Of a stretch of 64,000 bases of DNA, positions 55,887 through 64,000 are shown one piece after another. Below the pieces are notes generated by a model. That model made no database searches, was not told where the DNA came from, and was given only the letters and a program-made list of their open reading frames with translations. The translations under genes and the position numbers were made by a program. The DNA is from Sciurus carolinensis (lineage: Eukaryota > Chordata > Mammalia > Rodentia > Sciuridae). Each line of letters begins with the position of its first letter. Within the stretch, counting starts at the first letter, position 1. Where the stretch lies: NCBI RefSeq assembly GCF_902686445.1, contig NC_062232.1, positions 91,002,932-91,066,931 of the forward strand, read 5' to 3'.

Positions 55887-58800
55887 ATGACCAGGAATAC
55901 AAATCATATCACAATAATAACCCTGAATGTCAATGGCCTAAACTCAATAATCAAAAGACTTAGACTGGTAGATTGGTTTAAAAAGAAGGACCCAACAATA
56001 TGCTGCCTTCAAGAGATTCATAGAAAAAGACATCCATAGATTAAAGATGAAAGGATGGGGAAAAACATACCATGCACATGGACCCAGTAAAAAAGCAGGG
56101 GTCTCCATCCTCATATCAGATAAAGTGGTCTTCAAACCTAAGTTAGTCAGAAGGGATAAAGAAGGACATTTCACACTGCTTAAGGGAAGCATAAAACATC
56201 ACGATATAACAATTTTAAATATTTATGCCTTAAACAATGGAGCATCTATGTACATCAAAGAAATCCTTCTCAATTTTAAGAATCAAATAGACCAAAACAC
56301 ATTAATAGTGGGGGACTTTAACACACCACTCTCACCACTGGATAGATCCTCCAAACAAAAACTGAACAAAGAAACTATAGAACTACACAATACAATCAAT
56401 GATATAGACTTAATGGATATTTACAGAGTATTTCATCCATCATTTAGTGAATATAATTTCTTCTCAGCAGCTCATGGATCCTTCTCCAAAATAGACCATA
56501 TGCTATGCCACAAAGAAGCCATTAGTAAATACAAAAGAATAGAGATCCTACCCTGTATCCTATCAGAACATAATGGAATGCAATTAGAAAAGAATGATAA
56601 AATAACAAACAAAAACTGCTCATGCACCTGGAGACTAAATAATATGCTATTGAATGATGCAATGATAACAGAAGACATCAGGGAAGAAATAAAAGAATTC
56701 TTAGAGATAAATGGGAACAACGACACAACATATCAAAATCTCTGGGACACTCTGAAAGCAGTACTAAGAGGAAAGTTCATTGCATTGAGTTCATATATTA
56801 AAAAAATAAAAAGTCAACAACTAAATGACCTAACATTACATCTCAAAACCCTAGAAAAAGAAGAACAGATCAACACCAAAAATAGTAGAAGACAGGAAAT
56901 AATTAAAATCAGAGCTGAAATCAATGAAATTGAAACAAGAGAAACAATTCACAAAATTGACAAAACAAAAAGTTGTTTCTTTGAAAAAGTAAACAAAATT
57001 GATAAACCCCTAGTCACACTAACAAAGAGGAGAGAAAAAACTCGAATTACTAGAATTTGTGATGCAAAAGGAAAGATCACAACAGACACCATTGAAATAC
57101 ATAACATAATTGGAGAAGCTACTTTGAAAATCTATACTTCAACAAAATAGAAAATATGGAAGATATTGACAAATTTTTAGAGACACGTGATCCACCCAAA
57201 CTGAATATAAAGGACATAGACAATTTAAACAGGTCAATTTGAAGCAATGAAATAGAAGAAGTCATCAAAAGCCTACTAACCAAGAAAAGCCCAGGACCAG
57301 ATGAATTGTCAGCCAAATTCTAAAAGACCTTTAAAGAAGAACTGATACCCATATTCCTCCAAGTATTCCAGGAAATAGAAAAGGAGGGAACCCTTCCAAA
57401 TTCATTCTATGAGGCCAGTATCACTCTGATACCAAAACCAGACAAAGACACATCAAGGAAAGAAAACTTTAGACCAATATCCCTGATGAACACAGATGCA
57501 AAAATCCTTAACAAAATACTGGCAAATTGCATACAAAAATGTATTTAAAAGATAGTGCACCATGATCAAGTGGGGTTTATCCCAGGGATGCAAGGTTGGT
57601 TCAATATCCAGAAATCAATAAGTGTAATTCATCCCATCAATAGGCTTAAAGTTAAGAATCACATGATTATTTCAATAGATGCTGAGAAAGCATTTGATGA
57701 AATACAGCACCCCTTCATGCTTAAAACACTAGAATAAATAGGAATAATAGGAACATACCTCAACATTGTAAAGGTTATCTATGCTAAGCCCATGGCCAAC
57801 ATCATTCTAAATGGAGAAAAACTGAAAGCATTCCCTCTAATAACTGGAACAAGACAGGGATGCCCTCTTTCACCACTTCTATTCAACATCATCCTTGAAA
57901 CACTTGCCAGAGCAATTAGACAGACCAAAGAAATTAAAGGGATACGAATAGGAAAAGAAGAACTAAAGCTGTCACTATTTTCTGATGACATGATCCTATA
58001 TTTAGAAGATCCAAAAATCTCCACTAGAAAACTTCTAGAACTAATAAATGAATTCAGCAAATTAGCAGGATATAAAATCAGTATGTGTAAATCTAATGCA
58101 TTTCTATTCATAAGTGATGAATCCTCTGAAAGAGAAATTAGGAAAACCACTCCATTCACAGTAGCCTCAAAAAAAATAAAATACTTGGGAATTAATCTAA
58201 CAAAAGAGATGAAAGACCTCTACAATGAAAACTACAGAACATTAAAGAAAGAAATTGAAGAAAACCTTTGAAGATGGAAAGATCTCCCATGTTCTTGGAT
58301 AGGCAGAATTAACATTGTCAAAATGACCATTCTACCAAAGATGCTATACAGATTCAATGCAATTCCAATTAAAATCCCAATGACATTCCTCATAGAAATA
58401 GACAAAGCAATCATGAACTTCATCTGGAAGAACAAGAGACCTGGAATAGCCAAAACAATCCTGAGTAGAAAAAGTGAAACAGGTGGTATCACAATACCAG
58501 ACCTTCAATTATACTACAGAGCAATAGTAACAAAAACAGCATGGTATTGGCACCAAAATAGACAGGCAGACCAATGGTACAGAATAGAAGCCACAGAGAC
58601 AAAACCACATAAATACAGTCACCTCATACTAGACAAAGGAGCCAAAAACATACAATGGAGAAAAGATAGCCTGTTCAACAAATGGTGCTGGCAAACTGGA
58701 AATCCATATGCAGTAAAATGAAATTAAACCTCTATCTCTCACCCTGCACAAAACTCAACTCAAAATGGATCAAAACATAGGAATTAGACCAGAGGCCCTG

Positions 58801-59699
58801 CACCAAATAGAAGAAAAAGTAAGCCTGAATCTTCATTATGTTGGTTTAGGATCAGACTTCCTCAACAAGACTCCCAAAGCACAAGAAATCAAAGCAAGAA
58901 TCAATAAATGGGATGGACTCAAACTAAAAAGCTTTTTCTTAGCAAAGGATAAAATCAAGAATGTGAAGAGAGAGCCTACAGAGTGAGAGAAAATCTTTTC
59001 CACATGCACTTCAGATAGAGCACTAGACTCCAAAATTTATAAAGAATTTACAAAACTTTATACCAAAAATACAAAGAACCCAATCAATAAATGGACCAAG
59101 GAACTGGACAGACACTTTACAGAAGAAGACATACAGGCAATTAATAAATATATGAAAAAGTGTTCAACATCTCTAGTAATTAAAGAAATGCAAATTAAAA
59201 CAACTCTGAGATTTCATCTTACTCCAATTAGAATGGCTATTATCAAGAACACAAACAATAATAGATGTTGGCATGGATGTGGGGACAAAGGCACACTTGT
59301 ACTTTGCTGGTGGAGTTGCAAGTTGGTGCAGCCACCTCTGGAAAGCAGTGTGGAGAATCCTCAGAAAACTTGAAACAGACCCACCTTTTGACTCAGTTAT
59401 CCCACTCCTTGGTTTATACCCAAAGGACTTAAAAATTAGCATACTCCAGTAACACAGTCACATCAATATTTATAGCAGCTCAGTTCACAATAGCTAGATT
59501 GTGGAACCATTCATCAGTAGATGAATGGATAAAGAAACTGTGGTATATATACACAATGGAATGTTATTCAGCCATAAAGAAGAATAATATTATGGCATTT
59601 GCAAATATATGGATGGAATTGGAGAATATCATGCTAAGTGAAATAAGCCAATCCCACAAAACCAAAGGCCGAATGTTTTCCCTGATAAGTGGAGAATGA
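55887..59699 (+). pseudogene. L1 ORF2 (copy 3), broken
   Basis: Opens with ATG at 55887 (MTRNTNHITIITLNVNGLNS) and stops at a TAG near 56038. The longest open stretch is 56047-57150 (367 codons), covering the endonuclease with [25 protein letters not shown] and LSEHNG (normally S-D-H). Stops and shifts follow at 57148, about 57240-57320, 57545, 57735, 58269 and 58721-58765. The RT domain (57792-58271) has [13 protein letters not shown] and the catalytic FSDDMILY with both aspartates intact. The C-terminus ends in MECYSAIKKNNIMAFANIWM..LISGE at 59699. It would have encoded endonuclease and reverse transcriptase; it is inactive. Confidence 0.92.
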
Positions 59700-59958
59700 T
59701 ATATAATGGGGAAGGGGGTGGGGAGGGAGATAAGAATGGGGAAACTTTAGATTATGTAGAAGAAAATGAGAGGGAGGGGGGTATGAAAGATGGTGGAATG
59801 AGACAGACATCATTATCCTATGAACATGTATGATTACACAAATGGTATAAATCTACATCATGTACAACCATAGAAACAAAATGATTATACCGCATTTGTG
59901 TACAATGAATCAAAATGCAGTCTGTAAAAAATTAAAAGATAAATAAAAATAAAGATTG
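59700..59958 (+). other. L1 copy 3 3'UTR and first A-rich tail
   Basis: G-rich segment (gggggtggggagggagat), then tgattacacaaatgg, catgtacaaccatag and acaatgaatcaaaatgcagt-ctgtaaaa, which is the canonical L1 end shared with 37920-38030. An A-rich stretch to 59958 follows. Confidence 0.85.
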
Positions 59959-60044
59959 AAAATTATATTTTACAAATGTTTTTGTATAAAGACAAATGTA
60001 ATACAAGTTGGAGTAAATTATTCTGACTTTAAAAGAAAGAAAAA
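59959..60044 (+). other. Candidate 3' transduced sequence
   Basis: These 86 bases follow the L1's own tail and precede the proposed target duplication. They end in a second A-rich run (ttaaaagaaagaaaaa). They are not L1 and do not continue the host L1M, which resumes at 60045. This is what read-through transcription past a weak L1 polyadenylation signal would leave. Confidence 0.5.
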
Positions 60045-60299
60045 TTTTCATTTTATTCTTTTTTGCAACTTCTATTGATTTGCTGTAATATTCTCCTTTT
60101 TTTCATTTGTTCCAGGAGAATTGCATTGTTGGAGCATGTTTATGTTGGTTTTTTAAAATCCACCCAAGATAATTGCAACACTTGATTCATGTCAGCATTG
60201 GTGTCAGTTGATTGGCTTTTCTAATTCAAGTTGTTGTTTTACTGCTTGTTAGTGTGACAGGTGAATTTAAATAGTAGCCTAACTATTTTGTCTATTATT

Positions 60300-60590
60300 T
60301 GTTCTTTTTTTCCACATTTTTGTTGGTGCATTATAGTTGTATATAATGATGAAATTTGTTGTTGTGTATTCGTACATGCCTGCAATATAACAATATATTC
60401 TGACCAATATCAGTCCCCAGCCCTTGCTTTTCCCACCTCCCCTTCTGCCTTTTGGTCTATTTCCTCTACTAATCTCCCTTCAATTTTCATGAGATTCCCC
60501 GACCTTTCTTTTCCTATTTTCTCCTTAGCTTCAGCAAATAAGAGAAAATATATGACTTTGAATTTGTGAGTTTGCATTTTGTCTATTATT
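60300..60590 (-). mobile_element. L1 3' end fragment
   Basis: Third copy of the older L1 3'UTR seen at 17408 and 41796: ggtgcattatagttgtatataatg, a C/T-rich centre (cccacctccccttctgcc) and tctactaatctcccttc. Confidence 0.68.
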
Positions 60591-60639
60591 AATGTTAGGA
60601 TACTCTGGGTCCTATGCAATATTTTTTTCTTTTATTTGT

Positions 60640-60815
60640 TTATTTATTTTCCTTTTATTAAAAAATTTATCTGTTCTTTTTAGTTATACATGACAGTAGA
60701 TAATTTGACATATTATTCATACATGGAATATAACTTCCCATTCTTGTGGTTATATGTGATGTAGTGTTACACTGGTCATGTATTCATAAGTGAACATAGG
60801 AAAGTAATGTCTGAT
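60640..60815 (-). mobile_element. L1 3'UTR fragment
   Basis: tagttatacatgacagtag, catggaatataacttcccattcttgtgg and gaacataggaaagtaatgtctgatt match the younger squirrel L1 3'UTR in antisense. Confidence 0.82.
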
Positions 60816-60819
60816 TGCA

Positions 60820-61308
60820 TATATTTTTAATTTATCAATCAGTTATCCTGTTTAGACTTAGCACAACATGTCCTATTTTAATTTAAGGGCTGTGATTCCA
60901 ATGGTAATTCTGTTTTCTGTCTAAGAGGTATCATATTAGTCTCTTTGGTTTACCTGGTGCCACTGGGTTTCTGATCTCTGATTTTGCTGCCTGAGAGGGA
61001 GAAAGTGTTTTCCCAGGTGACTTTTGGTGAGAGAGGAAAGGTGGTAGGACACAACTACCAGTATTCCCAGCTATGTACTGTCTCTGGGAGGGGCAGAAGA
61101 ATCTCAAATCTATAGAAACAAAGAAGCTTTATGGAATAGGCCACTTACTGTTGTACATTCCTTTTGTCTGTTCTGCCTGCCTGATTTAGCAACTCTCAGC
61201 AAAAGAGGAGAGTTCTGGGCTCAACTGCAGGGCAAAGGATCGCTTCCTCATTTATTTTTTCAGGGATCCTAACTGATTCCCACCTGCCACTTGTGTTTGG
61301 TTCACTAT
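60820..61308. other. Unassigned sequence, possibly ERV flank
   Basis: No family recognised. It adjoins an LTR-like segment and may be retroviral interior or host flank; no protein motif was found. Confidence 0.25.
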
Positions 61309-61600
61309 TGTCGGAGACGCCAATAACACCTGAGGGAGAAATGATTTTATCTAGGCTGCTTTATGAAAATCGGACTAGGTTTAGGAAGTGCCAAGTCTGG
61401 ATGGTTCTTTTCTGTTGGGTATAGAGAAGCAAGATGCTTCTCTCTGCTGTTGTACTGCTTTTCCAGGGGTCCCAAGACAGGTTTTTTTCAACATTTACAA
61501 TTCCCCTTGGCTGTCTCTTATGCCATTTTCAGTGTTTATAGTTGGCTCCAGCAGGGAAAAACAGGCCTTCTCAATATTGTCCAGACCAGAAGCCTCTCTA
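61309..61600 (-). mobile_element. LTR-like fragment
   Basis: The left edge TGTCGGAGACGCC and the following ccaataacacctgagggaga read on the minus strand as an LTR 3' end (gataaaatcatttctccctc then ggcgtctccgaca), similar to many rodent ERVs. The right edge is not definable and no target duplication was found. Confidence 0.45.
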
Positions 61601-61639
61601 GCCTCTTTTGGTTGATTCTGTTACAAGAAAACCTTATTC

Positions 61640-62195
61640 TGAGTTTGACATATTATACATACATGGAGTATAACTTATTCTAATTAGGATCCCATTATGA
61701 TGTGGAGTTTTACTGGTTGTGTATTCATATGTGAACATAGGAAAGTTATGTCTGAATCTTTCTACAGTTTTTCCTATTCCTATCTCCCTCCTTTCCCTTT
61801 ATTCCCCTTTTTGTAATTCAATGACCTTCTATTCTTCCCTCCCCCTTATTGTGTGTTAGCATCCATATATCAGAAAAAAACATTTGGCCTTTGGTTAATT
61901 GGGACTGGCTTATTTCACTTAGCATGATTTTCTCCAGTTCCATCCATTTACCAGCAAATGTCATAATTTCATTCTTCTTTAAGGCTGAGTAGTATTCCAT
62001 TGTGTATATATGCCACATTTTCTTTATCCATTCACCTGTTGAAGGGCAACTAGGTTAGTTCCATAATTTAGCTATTGTGAATTGAGCTGCTACAAACATT
62101 GATGTGTCTGCATGACTGAAATATGGTTATTTTAAGTCCTTTAGGAATAGACCAAGGAGTGGGATAACTGGATCAAATGGTGGTTCCATGTAATA
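61640..62195 (-). mobile_element. 5'-truncated L1
   Basis: Minus strand has the L1 3'UTR and the last ORF2 codons (62018-61818, WHIYTMEYYSALKKNEIMTFAGKWMELEKIMLSEIS). Truncated near 62195 at ggttccatg. Confidence 0.87.
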
Positions 62196-62199
62196 CTCT

Positions 62200-62630
62200 T
62201 GAAGCCTTTAAATGTTTAGCTTTTAGGCACTCTTCAAGTGCATTATCAGAGATATTTTCCTTAACCTTCTTATCTAATGTAGTCTCCTAGCACCACTCTC
62301 TTTCCACTCAATCACTTTTGTGTGTATGCGTGTGGTGTTGGAGATGGAACCCAGGATCTTGCACATGCTAAGCAATCCTGAGTGGGCTACATCCTGAGCC
62401 CTACTCAATCACTTTGATCTCTGTTTTCTTTTCTTTGTAGCACTTAACACATTATGAAATTACCTTATTTGTCAATTTGTTTATTATCTGTCTCCACTAC
62501 CTCAAAAGTAAGCTCAAAGAGAAAAAAACTCTTGTTAGTCTTGCTCACTGTTGTGTCTCTCAATGCATAGAACAGTAGCTGAGAGATAATAGGCTCTCTA
62601 TACATGCTTATTAGATGAATGTATGCATAT
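62200..62630 (+). repeat. L2 3' end, split by an ID element
   Basis: Blocks attatcagagatattttcc, ccttcttatctaatgtagtctcc, agcacttaacacattatgaaattacc, aagctcaaagagaaaaaaactc and agaacagtagctgagagataataggc follow an L2 end. The ID at 62319-62402 interrupts it. Confidence 0.72.
62319..62402 (-). mobile_element. ID SINE, diverged, with target duplication
   Basis: Antisense ID body (gtgttggagatggaaccc, cttgcacatgctaagcaa, tacatcctgagccct). Perfect 13-bp duplication actcaatcacttt at 62306-62318 and 62403-62415. Confidence 0.85.
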
Positions 62631-62634
62631 AACT

Positions 62635-63670
62635 CCAACTAAATTAACCAAGGTGGTCTGGCACTGGCATCAGATAGATGCCTATGGCTACTACCAGCAG
62701 ATGCATATATGCACCCTTCTAGAGCAAATTTTAAAGGAGTGGAGTATACAGGAGACCTGATCTATTATAGCAAATAGTTGACTCCAAATACAATCTGTGG
62801 AGGCATGTGGAACACCCACATAGCATGACTGCCATTCTCTAAAACACTTGTGCCTTGTCCAAGGCCAGGACCAGACATCCTGATGTCCTAACCTCTGCAT
62901 TTATGAAGATAATATCTCCATGTGTCTAAGTGGCATGCATCATTTATTATAGTCCCAGGATTTAGTACAGGTTCCAACATACAGTAGATCTCCAATAAGT
63001 GCTCAGGATGTTCATCACAAAGCAGCTTCCCCACTCTTCTAGCCATAGTGCCATGCTAATGAAGAACTTGGCAAAATTGTCCACTTCATTCCATTTTCCC
63101 TCTTCACCCATACTGACATATGCTACCTTTCTCTTTCAGGGCCTTTGGTCCAAACCCAAACATCACCTCCCCTGGGAAGGGTGACCTGAACACTAGAGGT
63201 GGTAGCTCAAGGAGTAATAGTACTGTTTTATTCCAGCTCATTAAAACACTGAAGCTGCTTCAAATGCATCCTAGCAACTTGTTTGTGGCAACAATGGCAG
63301 AAGACTGCTCAGATCTCCATTGAAGAGAATACCTGTCACAAGAAATTCGATTAGCTGATACCCTCCAGTGGTAGCACCTTTAGGATCTGCCTCATCTTTA
63401 CAGCTGAAGTTACACACTTCCTGGATGGTGCCCAGAAAATGACTGAGCACACTGTGGGTGAAAGGGCCTCACTATTTCTGGCCAGTGCAGGAGACATCTA
63501 TGGGCAACATTTCTATTGGAATCTCTTGTCAGGCTGGAATTTCTCAGAACTCTTTCAGTTTGAGGCTCTTCCTACCTAATCCTTCTGTCTTCTCCCTCCC
63601 TCTCCTCTCACAGGAACATACTTGCAGGTGGTATGAAGACTTTCTCTGCCTACTCCTGCTTCCTATTCCC
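62635..63670. other. Unique sequence, no gene identified
   Basis: No repeat family assigned with confidence. The block 63360-63560 (gcctcatctttacagctgaag, cacttcctggatggtgccc, ggccagtgcaggagac) has the look of an old dispersed element, but I could not place it. Confidence 0.35.
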
Positions 63671-63674
63671 TTTT

Positions 63675-63930
63675 ACTTTTTACATGTGATACATATCATG
63701 TAGTAACATTTCACAATATATGGTGACATGCCATAGTACCTCAAAATGTGTTGCAACATATAAGACACCACACAGTAATATACCATGCTACATGATATCA
63801 TGTCACAACATGGCATAACATACCACAACAGAAGATATAACATACCAGAATATACCACATCATAACCATATAACACACCATATTATATAATAATACACAA
63901 TGACCCACCATACCAAATTATAACATGCCA
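63675..63930. repeat. Degenerate AT-rich tandem array
   Basis: Variants of a short unit such as cataacataccaca and caacatatcatg recur across about 250 bp without exact periodicity, consistent with a decayed minisatellite. Minus-strand YGM-type frames here are artefacts. Confidence 0.7.
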
Positions 63931-64000
63931 TAATGAAACCAGAATTTTCCCACATTCCTGTCAGATGGGGTCTGTGTAAGCTTCAGGGGGACTGACTCTG

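Larger units (their letters stand above)
54256..60044 (+). mobile_element. Near full-length squirrel LINE-1 (copy 3)
   Basis: In order: 5'UTR (54256-54816), ORF1 (54817-55829), ORF2 (55887-59699), 3'UTR (59700 to about 59930), A-rich tail (59924-59958), about 70 bp of extra sequence, and a second A-rich tail to 60044. Flanks tttccatttta (54245-54255) and ttttcatttta (60045-60055) differ at one base and are the proposed target duplication inside the host L1M. Both ORFs carry stops and frameshifts but are the best preserved in the window. Confidence 0.88.
51640..60290 (-). mobile_element. Ancient L1M split by two later insertions
   Basis: Pieces of one old minus-strand L1M lie at 51640-51941, 52506-54255 and about 60045-60290. 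The first is its 3'UTR, the second covers the end of the 3'UTR and decayed ORF2, and the third continues ORF1/5' sequence (catttgttccaggagaattgc, gttggagcatg, gataattgcaac). The order and orientation fit one element broken first by an ERV LTR and then by L1 copy 3. An internal deletion near 54130-54180 is likely. ORF2 is decayed beyond reading. Confidence 0.75.

Noticed and set aside
54256..60044. L1 copy 3 as an active element
   Set aside because: ORF1 has at least two stops and a frameshift, and ORF2 has more than five breaks. It cannot make its proteins.
1..64000. CRISPR arrays, prokaryotic operons, phage or plasmid genes
   Set aside because: No spaced direct repeats of that kind, no ribosome-binding sites with consecutive genes, and a wholly mammalian repeat content.

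Overview
The window looks like intergenic or intronic DNA from a squirrel-family rodent (Sciuridae, probably a ground squirrel or marmot). The main evidence is the SINEs. There are about eight tRNA-Ala-derived ID elements, three of them with the same unusual 3' tail. There are also about eighteen dimeric elements in which a 7SL-derived B1 half is joined to a degraded ID half (B1-dID), an arrangement I know as typical of squirrels and their relatives. I find no intact host protein-coding gene, no rRNA or functional tRNA gene, no CRISPR array and no prokaryotic or viral operon. Nearly all longer open frames are decayed LINE-1 (L1) frames, microsatellite artefacts or chance.

Layout. 1-4985: a long L1 on the minus strand (part of ORF2, ORF1, GC-rich 5'UTR). 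5-18.8 kb: mostly unique DNA with scattered SINEs, MIRs, a short L1 (9085-9814), long microsatellites (7.0, 7.8 and 13.3 kb) and an LTR ending at 16731. 18.8-24.9 kb: an LTR fragment, then a second minus-strand L1 (19437 to about 24655). This L1 has lost ORF1 and half of ORF2, and it carries an ID element and a processed pseudogene in its 5'UTR. 24.7-29.4 kb: MaLR LTRs (one nearly complete MLT1-type) and a second copy of the 18.8 kb LTR. 30-51 kb: unique DNA with L2, MIR, many B1-dID elements, a chain of L1 3' ends (37.5-38.2 kb) and two candidate CTCF sites.

51.6-60.3 kb is a nested block. An old L1M on the minus strand is split first by a solo ERV LTR with a 4-bp target duplication, and then by a nearly full-length young squirrel L1 on the plus strand (54256-60044). 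The young L1 ends in extra non-L1 sequence and a second A-rich tail, which suggests a 3' transduction. 60.3-64 kb: more L1 and LTR fragments, an L2 end and a degenerate AT-rich tandem array.

No genes act together here. The content is a stack of retrotransposition events, many datable relative to one another by nesting and by target-site duplications (TSDs) read directly in the sequence. I found no convincing new biological system. The most informative items are the candidate 3' transduction, the pseudogene insertion with an empty-site comparator in the same window, the exchange of L1 5'UTR types, and repeated SINE insertion at one target. Family names come from recognition of consensus features, not from a database search.
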